A DNA stretch of 64,000 bases from contig DATGHU010000007.1 in NCBI GenBank assembly GCA_035307765.1, positions 92,117-156,116 on the forward strand, written 5' to 3'. This document shows, piece by piece, positions 53,811 to 62,549 of the stretch (its first letter is position 1; each line of letters starts with the position of its first letter). The translations under genes were made by a program, and so were the position numbers. The DNA is from a bacterium (GTDB lineage Bacteria; Sysuimicrobiota; Sysuimicrobiia; Sysuimicrobiales; Segetimicrobiaceae). Below the pieces are notes generated by a model. The model did not search any database. It was not told where the DNA came from and saw only the letters and a list, made by a program, of their open reading frames with translations.

Positions 53811-54928
53811 CGCCCCACTTCCTCCCCCCGCCCGAGCACGGCGGGCAGGTAGCCTTCGATCACCACGTCCTGATCGATCTGGCGCACCGCGGTTCGCACG
53901 AGACGCAGAGCGTGGGCAATCGTATCCGCACCGGCCCCGCCGACGGCGCAAGGCCCCGCCCCGCCGACGATCAGGGACCCGAGGAACACCAGCACCTTGT
54001 CGACCAATCCGGCATCAATGAAGGTCCCGTGAATCCGGCTGCCCCCCTCCACCAGCAGGCTGGTCATCCCGCGGCGGCCCAGCGCCTCAAGGATCGTCCT
54101 GACGTCGACCCTCCGATCCGGTCCGTCGGCAACCCAGACGTCGACACCTCGGGCCTCAAGCGCCGCCCGGGCTGCCTGCGGTGCGCGGCTGGTCGTGGCG
54201 ACGATCACCGGCGCGCCGTTCTCAGTAAGCACCCGTGCCGCCGCCGGAATTCGCAGCGCGCTGTCCACGACGATGCGGGCGGGCTGGTGGCGGGCTGGCC
54301 CGCGCGCCGTGAGCTGAGGATCGTCCCGCAACACGGTACCGATGCCCACCAGGATCGCGTCCGCGGAAGCGCGGATTTCGTGGACGAGTCCGCGGGAGGC
54401 CTCCCCGGAGATCCAGCGCGAGTCCCCGGTGCTGGTGGCGGTGCGGCCGTCGAGGGTCATGGCCCACTTGGCGGTTACAAATGGCAGCCCCGTGGTACGG
54501 TGCTTGATGTACGCCTCGTTCAGGCGGCGCGCGTCACCTTCGCCCACCCCCAGGGTCGTTTCGATCCCCGCCTCGCGCAGGCGGCGCAGCCCACGGCCGC
54601 GCACCCGGCGGTCGGGATCCTCCATGGCGGCGACGACGCGGCGGACCCCCCCGCCGATGATCGCCTCGGTGCAGGGACCGGTCCGTCCCCAGTGGGCGCA
54701 GGGCTCCAGCGTCACATACAGCGTCGCCCCTCCCGTCGCGGAGCCGGCCTCCTGAAGGGCGAGGACCTCCGCGTGGGCGCACCCCGGCCGGAGGTGATAG
54801 CCCCGTCCGACGATCCGATCCTTGGAGACGACGACGGCGCCCACCATGGGGTTGGGGCTCGCCGTCTGCGCGCCACAACGCGCCAGCCGAAGCGCCTCGC
54901 GCATATACTCTTCATCTCGGTGCGACAC
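53792..54928 (-). CDS. ribD: Bifunctional diaminohydroxyphosphoribosylaminopyrimidine deaminase / reductase
   Basis: 378 residues. N-terminal zinc deaminase (GCAHAEVLAL and LEPCAHWGRTGPC) and C-terminal reductase (KWAMTLDGRTATSTGDSRWIS, RIVVDSALRIP, LLVEGGSRIHG). Start is set at GTG 54928 (SHRDEEYMREAL). The frame is open to a GTG at 54946, but that part consists of the T-run of the riboswitch terminator (54936-54943), so it is unlikely to be coding. First gene of ribD-ribE-ribBA-ribH. Confidence 0.94.
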   Translation of the reverse strand: MSHRDEEYMREALRLARCGAQTASPNPMVGAVVVSKDRIVGRGYHLRPGCAHAEVLALQEAGSATGGATLYVTLEPCAHWGRTGPCTEAIIGGGVRRVVAAMEDPDRRVRGRGLRRLREAGIETTLGVGEGDARRLNEAYIKHRTTGLPFVTAKWAMTLDGRTATSTGDSRWISGEASRGLVHEIRASADAILVGIGTVLRDDPQLTARGPARHQPARIVVDSALRIPAAARVLTENGAPVIVATTSRAPQAARAALEARGVDVWVADGPDRRVDVRTILEALGRRGMTSLLVEGGSRIHGTFIDAGLVDKVLVFLGSLIVGGAGPCAVGGAGADTIAHALRLVRTAVRQIDQDVVIEGYLPAVLGRGEEVGRCSPGS

Positions 54929-54935
54929 GACGACC

Positions 54936-54970
54936 AATAAAAACACCCCGCAGGCAGACGCCTCCGGGGC
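54936..54970 (-). terminator. Riboswitch-controlled terminator before ribD
   Basis: On the minus strand CCCCG plus AGGC pair with GCCT plus CGGGG around the loop GTCT, followed by TGTTTTTATT. A second stable hairpin (GGACCGG with CCGGTCC, 54982-55003) lies between it and the FMN aptamer. This is a standard transcription-termination expression platform. Confidence 0.75.
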
Positions 54971-55006
54971 AACGCACCGATGGACCGGGGTCGAAACCGG
55001 TCCGCG

Positions 55007-55144
55007 CCTTCTTTCATCCGGACTCTACCGTCGGCTCTGGACTCTCACCAGATCCTGCCCGTCCGCATCATGCGAACGGGCTCGCGGGCTGTACCGCCGA
55101 TCGGGAATTGCCGGCGAACACGCCGGCTCACCCTGCCCCGAAGG
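55007..55144 (-). promoter_or_regulatory. FMN riboswitch (RFN element)
   Basis: Minus strand. Outer helix CCTTC (55144-55140) with GAAGG (55011-55007). In order: CAGGGTGAG, the CAATTCCCGATCGGCGGTA conserved segment, AGCCCGCGAGCCC, GGCAGGATCTGGTGAGA, TCCAGAGCCGACGGTA, and AGTCCGGATGAAAG. These are the signature strings of the RFN aptamer, so FMN should terminate transcription of the rib operon. Confidence 0.96.
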
Positions 55145-55152
55145 CAACAGCA

Positions 55153-55182
55153 AGCATAGCATGGGGTTTCCGGACGGGTCAA
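55153..55182 (-). promoter_or_regulatory. Promoter of the riboflavin operon
   Basis: On the minus strand TTGACC (55182-55177) and TATGCT (55158-55153) are separated by 18 bases, and transcription would begin just before the FMN aptamer. Confidence 0.75.
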
Positions 55183-55300
55183 GCGGCCGAACCACCTCGC
55201 ATCGATCGGCCGATCGTCTCGCCATCTCGCGGGTGGAGGCAGGGCCGCGCGCGGGCCGACGTCGGGACAGGTTCTCGACTCACGGTCGCAGGCGATTCGC

Positions 55301-55813
55301 TCAGCGCCGTTCGAGGGCTTCCGCGAGATCACCGACCACGCCCTGGGTTGCCCGCGCCAGCGCCTGCGGGGCGACGGCGAACACCGCGTGTGGGGTCCCC
55401 GCGGCGGCGTAGACGACCTCGTGGTGCAGCAGTGTTTCATCCAGGAACACGGGAAGGGGGGTGGCGTGGCCGACCGGGGGAACACCGCCGATGCTGAACC
55501 CGGTCGCCGCCCGGGTCACCTCGGCCGTCGCCTTTTCCACTCGGGAGGCGCCCGCGAGGCGGGCCAGCTTTCGAAGGTCCACGCGGTTGGCCCCCGCGGC
55601 GAGCACGAGCACCGGGCGGCCGTCGGCGATGAACACCAACGACTTCACGATCTGTGCAACCGTGGCGCCGACCGCGCGCGCCGCCTCCGCAGCGGTGTGG
55701 GTGCTCTCGGGAAACTCAAGGATTTCGGCGTCGATCTGCCTGTCGGCGAGGGCGGCACGAACCCGTTCGGCGGCGGATCCCAACGGCCGTGGGCCCGCAG
55801 GCTGATCGGTCAC
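55301..55813 (-). CDS. YbaK/EbsC-family aminoacyl-tRNA deacylase
   Basis: 170 residues. Trans-editing domain that clears mischarged tRNAs (Cys-tRNA-Pro or Ala-tRNA-Pro types). Family landmarks: STHTAAEAARAVGATVAQIVKSLVF with the substrate lysine, ANRVDLRKLARLAGASRVEKATAEVT, GFSIGGVPPVGH and FLDETLLHHEVVYAAAG. GTG 55813 is chosen since it overlaps the cytochrome stop by four bases. A prolyl-tRNA synthetase gene is two genes upstream on the same strand, which fits an editing role. Confidence 0.9.
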   Translation of the reverse strand: MTDQPAGPRPLGSAAERVRAALADRQIDAEILEFPESTHTAAEAARAVGATVAQIVKSLVFIADGRPVLVLAAGANRVDLRKLARLAGASRVEKATAEVTRAATGFSIGGVPPVGHATPLPVFLDETLLHHEVVYAAAGTPHAVFAVAPQALARATQGVVGDLAEALERR

Positions 55814-56358
55814 TGGTGGCGCGAGAATGTATGCTCGTACAGAATGACATCCCACCGCTGCTCGGTGCTGAGGACGCTCTCCCACGGCGGCATCGCTGAA
55901 CTGGCCCCGCTGAACGGCGGAACGCCACCGCCCTTTGAGATCCGCCAGAACCAGTACCCGTCCGGCAGTTGGGTGTGAATCCCGGTCGTGAAGTTGGCGG
56001 GCTTGGGGTTGAGCGACGCCGCGGCCCCTCCGTTGCCCAGTCCGGCGCTCCCGTGGCAGATCGCACAGTTGGCGTCGAAGATGGCCTTCCCCTTCGCGAT
56101 GTTCTCCGGCGTTGCCGCGAGCGGGTTCTTTAACGAGGCGAATTCCGCCGGAGGCACGGGGCGCGGCGCGTTCTCGTCCTTCGGGTAGTTCGTCGTTGCG
56201 GAGATCGCCGGTCCCTTGAACGGGGTTGCGGGCGCGACCACCGCGGCCTGCGGCTGTTCGGGATGGCTACGCATCGCCAGAATCTCCCTGCCGGTGCACC
56301 CGGCGAGGCCGAGGCAGGTCGCGAGCATCGCCCCGGCCAACCGCATGGAAGATGACAT
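55810..56358 (-). CDS. Cytochrome c lipoprotein
   Basis: 182 residues: signal peptide ending in the lipobox LAGC, linker rich in Pro/Ala, and one haem-binding CAICH site with an axial Met probably in the AMPPWE region. Membrane-anchored mono-haem electron carrier. The domain is of the type found in alternative complex III or quinol-oxidising chains (ANFTTGIHTQLPDGYWFWRISKGG). No other respiratory genes lie beside it, which is unusual. Confidence 0.88.
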   Translation of the reverse strand: MSSSMRLAGAMLATCLGLAGCTGREILAMRSHPEQPQAAVVAPATPFKGPAISATTNYPKDENAPRPVPPAEFASLKNPLAATPENIAKGKAIFDANCAICHGSAGLGNGGAAASLNPKPANFTTGIHTQLPDGYWFWRISKGGGVPPFSGASSAMPPWESVLSTEQRWDVILYEHTFSRHQ

Positions 56359-56454
56359 CTGCCACCCCCGAACCGCAAACGAGGATTCACGCGTTCGACG
56401 GATCCTAATGCGGGACGGATTTAAGTTATACGAGCACGCCCGAATTCCCTGCGT

Positions 56455-57057
56455 TCAGCGGCGGGCGGATTCGAGCAGACGATCAAGTCGCCCGGCCAGC
56501 GCCCGCTGGCCGTCCGGTCCGACGAACCCCCCGACCACTTTCCCCTGCACGATCCCATTGGGAGCAATGAACACCGTCGTGGGAAGGCCGGGGATTGAGT
56601 AGGCGTCCATCAATTGCTCGCTCGCCACGCGCACGATCGAGTAATCCACATGGTACTGCCCGAGGAACTTGCGTGCGTCGGCGAGTTGGTCCTCGGTGTC
56701 GATGCCAACGAACTCGACGCCGCGCGGCCCATACGACCGGTGGAGGCGCACGAGCAGGGGCATCTCCTCGCGACACGGCTCGCACCAGGACGCCCAGAAG
56801 TTCAAGAGGACCGGCTTGCCCCGCAGATTGTGTAGGCTGAGCGTACCACCGGAGAGCAGCGGGAGCGAGAAGTCGGGCGCCGGACGCCCCACCGGGGGGA
56901 GTCGATCGCCGGCTTGCCCCGCCCCTCCGCGGGGGAGCGGTGGGGCAAGCCGCGGCACGAGCACGAGCGCAATGCCGCCGGCGATCAGCAGGCCGCCGGC
57001 GAGAACCGCCAGCAGCGGGACCCGATTGGGGTGACCGGGGTCACGCGGGGCGTGCAT
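56455..57057 (-). CDS. TlpA/ResA-type thiol:disulfide oxidoreductase
   Basis: 200 residues: N-terminal membrane anchor ([18 protein letters not shown]), Pro-rich linker, thioredoxin fold with active site WCEPC, and cis-Pro loop [10 protein letters not shown]. Extracytoplasmic reductase, often serving cytochrome c maturation; the neighbouring cytochrome c lipoprotein fits this. Begins seven bases after the prolyl-tRNA synthetase stop. Confidence 0.92.
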   Translation of the reverse strand: MHAPRDPGHPNRVPLLAVLAGGLLIAGGIALVLVPRLAPPLPRGGAGQAGDRLPPVGRPAPDFSLPLLSGGTLSLHNLRGKPVLLNFWASWCEPCREEMPLLVRLHRSYGPRGVEFVGIDTEDQLADARKFLGQYHVDYSIVRVASEQLMDAYSIPGLPTTVFIAPNGIVQGKVVGGFVGPDGQRALAGRLDRLLESARR

Positions 57058-57064
57058 GAATACC

Positions 57065-58525
57065 TTAGTAGGCGCGCGCGTAGTACACGACGTGCCGCGC
57101 CGCCGTTCCGCAGACGGGGCAGTTCCCCGTGGGAGGGGCGTCCGCGATCAGCCGCGGCGACGCTCCGCTGTCGCGGCGCAGGAGCTGCTCGCACTTTTCC
57201 GCGCCACACCACCCGATCCGCACGAACCCTTTCCGCGCCGCGATTGCGGCGACGAGGTCGTCGACGGTCGAGGCGAGCACGATGTGGCCTTCCAGATAGG
57301 CCTTCGCCCGCTGGAACAGCGCCTGCTGGACTTCCTCAAGCGCCGAGGTGACCGCCTCGACCAGGCCGGCGAGCATCACCGATCGGCGATCACCTCCCGC
57401 CCGGGGGATCAGGACGGCCTGCTGCTGCGCCAGATCGCGGGGTCCGAGTTCGATGCGCAGCGGGACACCCCGCATCTCCCAATCGTTGAACTTCCACCCG
57501 GGGGTGACCTCGACCCGTTCATCAAGGCGAACACGCACGAGCGGCCTTAGGCGCTCGACCACCGCGCGTGACTCCGCCAGTACGTCGTCCCGCGCCTTGC
57601 CGGCGAGGATCGGCACGACCACCGCCTGAATGGGGGCCACCCGGGGGGGGAGAACGAGACCTCGATCGTCCCCGTGTACCATGATCAGCCCGCCCACCAT
57701 CCGCCAGCTCAGCCCCCACGATGTGGTGAAGACGAATTTTTCTGTGTTGTCGCTGTCGAGAAACTTGATGTCGAAAGCGCGGGCGAAGTTCTGGCCGAGG
57801 TTGTGGGAGGTCCCGGACTGTAACGCCTGACCGTCCGGCATCAGCGCCTCGATCGTATACGTGTGCAGCGCGCCCGGGAACTTCTCGCTCTCTGGTTTTC
57901 GCCCCCCCAGCACCGGGATCGCCAGGTCGGCTTCTACGAAATCGCGATACACCTCGAGCATCTGGCGCGCCTCGGCCTCGGCCTCCTCGGCGGTCCGATG
58001 GGCCGTGTGCCCTTCCTGCCACAAGAATTCCATCGTGCGGAGGAACGGGCGGGTGGCCTTCTCCCAGCGCACGACGTTGCACCACTGGTTGATCAGCACC
58101 GGCAGGTCTCGGTACGACCGGATCCAGCGGGCGTACATGTGGCCGATCGCGGTCTCCGACGTCGGCCGGACCGCCAGCGGCTCGGCGAGCTCTTCACCGC
58201 CGCCGCGGGTCACCCAGGCCACCTCCGGAGCAAATTTCTCCACGTGCTCGGCCTCGCGTTGCAGAAAGCTCTGGGGGATGAACAAGGGGAAATACGCGTT
58301 CACATGCCCCGTGGCTTTGAACCGGCGGTCGAGACCCTGCTGCATGAGCTCCCAAATCGTGTATCCGTACGGCCGGATCACTGTGCATCCTCGGACCGGA
58401 TAGTAGTCCGCGAGCTCCGCTTTGAGGATGACGGCGGTGTACCAGTCCGCCAGGCGCTCCTTGGAGGGGATCTCCTTGACGAACCCACTCTCCTCGGTGG
58501 GTTGGGACGCCGAGGGTTGGACCAT
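57065..58525 (-). CDS. proS: Prolyl-tRNA synthetase, archaeal/eukaryal type
   Basis: 486 residues. Charges tRNA-Pro. Class II motifs are intact: motif 1 region around GCTVIRPYGYTIWE, motif 2 FLRTMEFLWQEGHTAH, motif 3 region VLPPRVAPIQ. It lacks the bacterial insertion editing domain and has the C-terminal zinc-binding tail (CGAEKCEQLL, CPVCG), so it is the short archaeal-like form found in many bacteria. The missing editing domain may be made up by the nearby YbaK protein. ATG 58525 has GGGAGG nine bases upstream, at the end of a structured leader. Confidence 0.95.
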   Translation of the reverse strand: MVQPSASQPTEESGFVKEIPSKERLADWYTAVILKAELADYYPVRGCTVIRPYGYTIWELMQQGLDRRFKATGHVNAYFPLFIPQSFLQREAEHVEKFAPEVAWVTRGGGEELAEPLAVRPTSETAIGHMYARWIRSYRDLPVLINQWCNVVRWEKATRPFLRTMEFLWQEGHTAHRTAEEAEAEARQMLEVYRDFVEADLAIPVLGGRKPESEKFPGALHTYTIEALMPDGQALQSGTSHNLGQNFARAFDIKFLDSDNTEKFVFTTSWGLSWRMVGGLIMVHGDDRGLVLPPRVAPIQAVVVPILAGKARDDVLAESRAVVERLRPLVRVRLDERVEVTPGWKFNDWEMRGVPLRIELGPRDLAQQQAVLIPRAGGDRRSVMLAGLVEAVTSALEEVQQALFQRAKAYLEGHIVLASTVDDLVAAIAARKGFVRIGWCGAEKCEQLLRRDSGASPRLIADAPPTGNCPVCGTAARHVVYYARAY

Positions 58526-58641
58526 ATCACCGCGCCTCCCATCAGGCCGGGAGCCTCCGCGTCCGCAAGGGACGGGAGGCTCCCGGAACACTACGCGCTC
58601 CCTACGACCCGACGCCCGGGCAAGGGAGCCCTCATCGTCTC
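58526..58641 (-). promoter_or_regulatory. Structured leader of proS
   Basis: From the predicted transcription start near 58641 the leader folds into two hairpins on the minus strand: AGGGAGC/GCTCCCT (58597-58629) and a perfect 12-base-pair stem CCGGGAGCCTCC/GGAGGCTCCCGG (58547-58586) with an inner CGTCC/GGACG helix. CCTCCC inside the stem (58579-58574) is complementary to the ribosome site GGGAGG (58540-58535). No T-box consensus is seen. A translation-level switch is an inference. Confidence 0.55.
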
Positions 58642-58647
58642 GCCGGC

Positions 58648-58677
58648 ATTCTAGCACGCGTTTCGCGGAACCGTCAA
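58648..58677 (-). promoter_or_regulatory. Promoter of proS
   Basis: Minus strand TTGACG (58677-58672) and TAGAAT (58653-58648) with an 18-base spacer, 123 bases before the proS start codon. Confidence 0.7.
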
Positions 58678-58695
58678 ACGCAGGCCGGCCGATCG

Positions 58696-59565
58696 CTACT
58701 TCCGAACGGCGGACGGCGAGGGCTTCTCGATCGGCACCCCGACGAGACTCCCCCATTCCGTCCACGATCCGTCGTAGTTGCGGACGGTGGGGTAGCCCAG
58801 AAGGTACTTCAGGGTGAACCAGGTATGCGATGATCGTTCGCCGATCCGGCAGTAGGCAATGATTTCCTTGTCGGGAGTGATCCCCTTTCCCTGGTACAGC
58901 GTCCTGAGCTCGTCCGCCGGCTTAAAGGTCCCATCCTCGCGCACGTTCTGAGTCCAGGAGATGTTTTGCGCGGTGGGGATATGGCCGCCACGCTGCGCCC
59001 CTTCCTGCGGGTAGGCGGGCATCGCAATGAGCTCACCGGTGAACTCCTGCGGTGACCGCACGTCCACCAAGGCGACGGCGGGTTTGCCGAGACGCTCGAG
59101 GACCTGATCCCGAAACGCCCGGATGCTGAGATCCGCTTCCCGCGCCCGGAACGCCGTCCGGGGGAAGGTGGGGACCTCGATGGTCAACGGGCGGCCCTCG
59201 GCGATCCATTTCCCCCGCCCGCCGTTGAGGATCTTCACACGCTCAGCCCCGTAGATCTTAAACAGCCAGAACGTGTAGGTCGCAAACCAGTTGTTCTTGT
59301 CGCCGTACAAGACCACCGTCGTGTCGTTCGCGACCCCCTGCGCCCCGAGCAACTGCTCAAACTGCGCCTTGCTCACCCAGTCACGACGGACCGGATCCTG
59401 CAACTGCGTCTGCCAGTTGAAGTGAACGGCCCCGGGAATGTGCCCCTGGCCGTACAGGGTCAGGTCCTCTGAGACTTCGACGACTCGAACCGCGGGATCG
59501 CCCAAATGTTCGCTGACCCACCCCGTGTCCACCAGGATATCGGGGTTCGCGTACGCTTCCGGCAT
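58696..59565 (-). CDS. Two-domain rhodanese, thiosulfate sulfurtransferase type
   Basis: 289 residues with two rhodanese domains. The inactive N-terminal domain runs to about 145; the C-terminal domain has the active cysteine in [14 protein letters not shown]. Transfers sulfur from thiosulfate to cyanide or a thiol acceptor. GAGGAGGGAG precedes the ATG. No signal peptide, so cytoplasmic. Confidence 0.92.
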   Translation of the reverse strand: MPEAYANPDILVDTGWVSEHLGDPAVRVVEVSEDLTLYGQGHIPGAVHFNWQTQLQDPVRRDWVSKAQFEQLLGAQGVANDTTVVLYGDKNNWFATYTFWLFKIYGAERVKILNGGRGKWIAEGRPLTIEVPTFPRTAFRAREADLSIRAFRDQVLERLGKPAVALVDVRSPQEFTGELIAMPAYPQEGAQRGGHIPTAQNISWTQNVREDGTFKPADELRTLYQGKGITPDKEIIAYCRIGERSSHTWFTLKYLLGYPTVRNYDGSWTEWGSLVGVPIEKPSPSAVRK

Positions 59566-59790
59566 GGATCTCCCTCCTCACACATCGCTGGAATATGCGG
59601 CACGTTGGTGCTTTGGAATCGCGGAGGCCGCGCTGACTGAAGACCCGGTGTCGACGAGGGGAAGGGCGGCGAATCAGAGCCCCCCGACGAAGGCTAGAGC
59701 GGCCTCCGCTCGGGACAGATGCACTGGCGAGGCAGATGTGGGATTCGCATCGGCGACTCCTCCTCTTCTAACATTCGAAGAAGGAAGGTG

Positions 59791-59991
59791 TCAAGAGCCG
59801 GCTGCCGCCCCCAGATTGTGCGTGTAGCGCTGCGTGACATAGGCGGCGTATGTTCCGTACGTCAAGAGTTCTCCGTGCGCGAGGTTGGGAATGCTGCTGA
59901 CCGCATACTGCAGCGTGAAGGCAACCGAGGACAGGGCCAGGATCGCGCCCGTCACCACCCCAAATCCAACCCCCAACAGGATCGTGTCCAT
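59791..59991 (-). pseudogene. Truncated LivH-type branched-chain amino acid permease
   Basis: 66 residues matching the N-terminus of LivH permeases: two helices and the signature SSIPNLAHGELLTYGTYAAYV. A normal LivH is about 290 residues. The ribosome site (GGTGAGGAC) and ATG are intact, but the frame ends at 59791 and nothing in the next 225 bases continues the family. It looks like a remnant of a deletion. Confidence 0.75.
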
Positions 59992-60268
59992 GTCCTCACC
60001 CCTGTCGATCGCCGCTTATCCCGACCCCTGCACCCCTCCGCAACCCCCCATCCGCCCGAGCGCCGCCTCCCCGACGGGTCGATGGGAAGGGATCCGGCCC
60101 GCGAATGCACGAGGCTTCCCCCCGCTGCCAGAATAGCCTGACATCGAGAGGAAGCCTCGCCGTCTCACATCGTCACCTCGCGTCCGCTATTCGCGAAGCC
60201 ACGCTGCGCCTGCTATGGAATTGTGGCTGTGCCCGCCCGGACGACCGAGCCGGTCGATCCCTGCCCCG
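59992..60268. other. Non-coding gap downstream of the oxidoreductase operon
   Basis: 277 bases without a supported gene. The only structure seen is one inverted repeat (60110-60159). Short open frames here lack ribosome sites and family features. Confidence 0.5.
60110..60159. repeat. 10-base inverted repeat, possible terminator
   Basis: CGAGGCTTCC (60110-60119) and GGAAGCCTCG (60150-60159) are perfect complements with a 30-base loop. It lies about 110 bases after the end of the beta-subunit gene on the minus strand. No T-run follows. Confidence 0.45.
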
Positions 60269-61303
60269 CTAGGCGGGGGCCTTCTCGTTCAGCAGATCCG
60301 TCGAGAACGGGAGCACGCCTGGGATCAACCACTTCGTCCACATGTCGTCGATCTTTGCCTGGAAGTAGTCGATGTCGTCGTCGGTGAAGTGAGCGAACCG
60401 CCCCTGCTTCAGAAGGTAGTCCCGCACCGGAAGCCGCTTTTGCCGGCCCTCCACGATTCCCCGGCTCTTCCCGTACAGACGAAGCTTGTGATTTTCCACG
60501 TCGTAGAGGGGCCAGATGCCGGTCAGGACCGCGAGTTCACCCAGCTCATGGGAGAGCATCGGATCATAATCCCACCCCTTGGGACACGGGTCGATGGAGT
60601 GAATGAAGGTCGGCCCGCCGATGCTGAGCGCTTTCCGTACCCGATTCATGAAGTCCACGGCATAGCTGGCACAGACCGTGCCGACGTACCGGCATTCCGG
60701 ATGGCCGGCGGCCAGCATCGCCGCCACATTCTTCTTCCAGCGTTTGTGGAGGATTCGCTTGACCTTGCCGGAGGGGCTGAACGTCGTCACCGCCCCGTAC
60801 GGCGTGCTGCCCGAGGCCTGGATGTCGGTGTTCGCGTACGACTCGTTGTCGTAGAGGAGTATCAGGTGGTTGTAGTCCATGTGCTGCAGGGCGCCGGAGA
60901 TCGCAGACAGGCCCATGTCGGCGCCGCCGCCGTCGCCGCAGAAGGAGATCACGTTGATCGGCTCCCGCTTGATCTTGCCCTTGCGCATGAGGGCCCTGAA
61001 GGCCGCGGCCGTTCCGACCGCCGCTGAACCCGAGGAGCCGAGTTGGGTGTGCATCCAGGGCACGACCCATGATGTGCTGTAATAGGTCGTGTTCGCGACG
61101 TACATGCACCCCGTGCTGCCGAGGACCACGGTACGGGGGCCGGCGGCCTTGACCATCAGCTTCATGACCAGGGCGGACTCGCAGCCCTGGCAGGTGCGGT
61201 GGCCCGACGTGAAATACTCCTCCAGCGGCGCCTTCTTGACGCCCTTGATCGGCTCCAGGACGGGAACCGGTGCGTCCAACATCGCGATCTCAGGGGTATC
61301 CAT
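60269..61303 (-). CDS. 2-oxoacid:ferredoxin oxidoreductase, beta subunit
   Basis: 344 residues. Thiamine diphosphate-binding subunit: the GDGGGADMG loop and DNESYANTDIQASGSTP complete the cofactor site; cysteines for a 4Fe-4S cluster are in GHRTCQGCESAL, GSTGCMYV and the GTVCASY segment. Catalyses reversible oxidative decarboxylation of pyruvate or a related oxoacid, giving acyl-CoA (or CO2 for oxalate) and reduced ferredoxin. Thirteen bases separate it from the alpha subunit. Confidence 0.92.
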   Translation of the reverse strand: MDTPEIAMLDAPVPVLEPIKGVKKAPLEEYFTSGHRTCQGCESALVMKLMVKAAGPRTVVLGSTGCMYVANTTYYSTSWVVPWMHTQLGSSGSAAVGTAAAFRALMRKGKIKREPINVISFCGDGGGADMGLSAISGALQHMDYNHLILLYDNESYANTDIQASGSTPYGAVTTFSPSGKVKRILHKRWKKNVAAMLAAGHPECRYVGTVCASYAVDFMNRVRKALSIGGPTFIHSIDPCPKGWDYDPMLSHELGELAVLTGIWPLYDVENHKLRLYGKSRGIVEGRQKRLPVRDYLLKQGRFAHFTDDDIDYFQAKIDDMWTKWLIPGVLPFSTDLLNEKAPA

Positions 61304-61316
61304 CGCTCATCGCCTC

Positions 61317-62549
61317 CTAGGTTCGCACGCCGATCCACAGGGTGTCCGACGGCGCCTTGCCGGCCTCCGCCGCCTTGCGGGTATGGTCGATCATCTCCCG
61401 AACGCCGGGAATCGTCACCTCGCGGCCGCCGAGCCCGATGATGAAGCTGACGACGGGCGGGCGCTTCGGCTGATTGTACAACGTCGCCCGGATCTCGTTG
61501 GCGAGCACCCCGCTGTTGAAGGGGGAGCCCATGGAAAAGTCCCGGTCGATCACCCCGACCGCCTTGAACCGCGACAGGAGCGCACCGAGCCGTTCGTAGT
61601 CGAACGGGCGGAACCAGCGGATGCGCACGAACCCGACCTTCTGTCCCTGCTCGCGCAGCTTCCGCACCACCACTTTCACCGGCATGGACAGCGTCCCCAT
61701 GCCGACCAGAACCAGTTCGGCGTCGTCGGTGCGGTACTCTTCGAAAAATGGGTTGCCGTCCCCCCGACCGAAGATCCGGCGGAAGTCCTTGTACGCCTCC
61801 TCGACCACGCCGCGGGCGTTCCGCATCGCCTGATCGGTCTGCCGCCGGATCTCCATCAGCCAGTCCTCGTTGACCTGGGGGGCGATGGTGATCGGGTTGT
61901 CGGGGTGAAAGCGAAGGTCCCCCCGGTTGTACGGAGGCAGGAACTCGTCGACCCAGGTCTTGGGGGGGATCTTCACCAGCGACTGGGAGTGGGTGAGAAA
62001 CGCCCCGTCTGTGCTGATCGCGCACGGCAGGAAGACACGACGGTCCTCCGCGATGCGATAGGCGAGCAACGTGGTGTCGAGCGCTTCCTGGGCGGTGTCG
62101 ACCCAGACGTGCATCCACCCGAGATCCCGCGCGGCAAGCGCGTCGTTGTGCTCCGTCCCGAATGCCCCGGGATCGTCCAGGGCCCGATTCCCCACCATCG
62201 CCAGCAAGGGGATGCGCAGAGCCGGGGTCACGGCGATGGCCTCAAACGCATAGCACCAACCGACTCCGCTCGAGCCGCACATCGCACGGGCGCCGACGGC
62301 CCCGGCGTGCTTGGCGATTTCGAACTGACTGTGCTCGCTCTCGGCAACGATGTACTCGGCATCCTGCTCGCCGTTGGCGATCTGTTTGGCCACGTACTGC
62401 ATCAACGTATCGTACGGCCGGATGGGATACGCGGTCAGCACGTCCACATCCGCGAGCCTGGTGGCAACCGCGACCGCCTCGCTTCCGCTGATCAGCGCTT
62501 CCTGCTCGGCTTCTGCGATCCGGACCGCGGTCGCCGAATCGGCATCCAT
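61317..62549 (-). CDS. 2-oxoacid:ferredoxin oxidoreductase, alpha subunit
   Basis: 410 residues with the alpha-subunit pyrimidine-binding domain (LTAYPIRPYDTLMQYVA; the usual YPITPS is YPIRPY here) and the domain II transketolase-C-like part. SGVGWCYAFEAIAV is the typical segment. The ATG shares one base with the gamma-delta stop (TAATG). Confidence 0.92.
   Translation of the reverse strand: MDADSATAVRIAEAEQEALISGSEAVAVATRLADVDVLTAYPIRPYDTLMQYVAKQIANGEQDAEYIVAESEHSQFEIAKHAGAVGARAMCGSSGVGWCYAFEAIAVTPALRIPLLAMVGNRALDDPGAFGTEHNDALAARDLGWMHVWVDTAQEALDTTLLAYRIAEDRRVFLPCAISTDGAFLTHSQSLVKIPPKTWVDEFLPPYNRGDLRFHPDNPITIAPQVNEDWLMEIRRQTDQAMRNARGVVEEAYKDFRRIFGRGDGNPFFEEYRTDDAELVLVGMGTLSMPVKVVVRKLREQGQKVGFVRIRWFRPFDYERLGALLSRFKAVGVIDRDFSMGSPFNSGVLANEIRATLYNQPKRPPVVSFIIGLGGREVTIPGVREMIDHTRKAAEAGKAPSDTLWIGVRT

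Noticed and set aside
58526-58641. T-box riboswitch upstream of proS
   Set aside because: The AGGGTGGNACCGCG consensus is not present and no T-run terminator follows, although the leader is structured.
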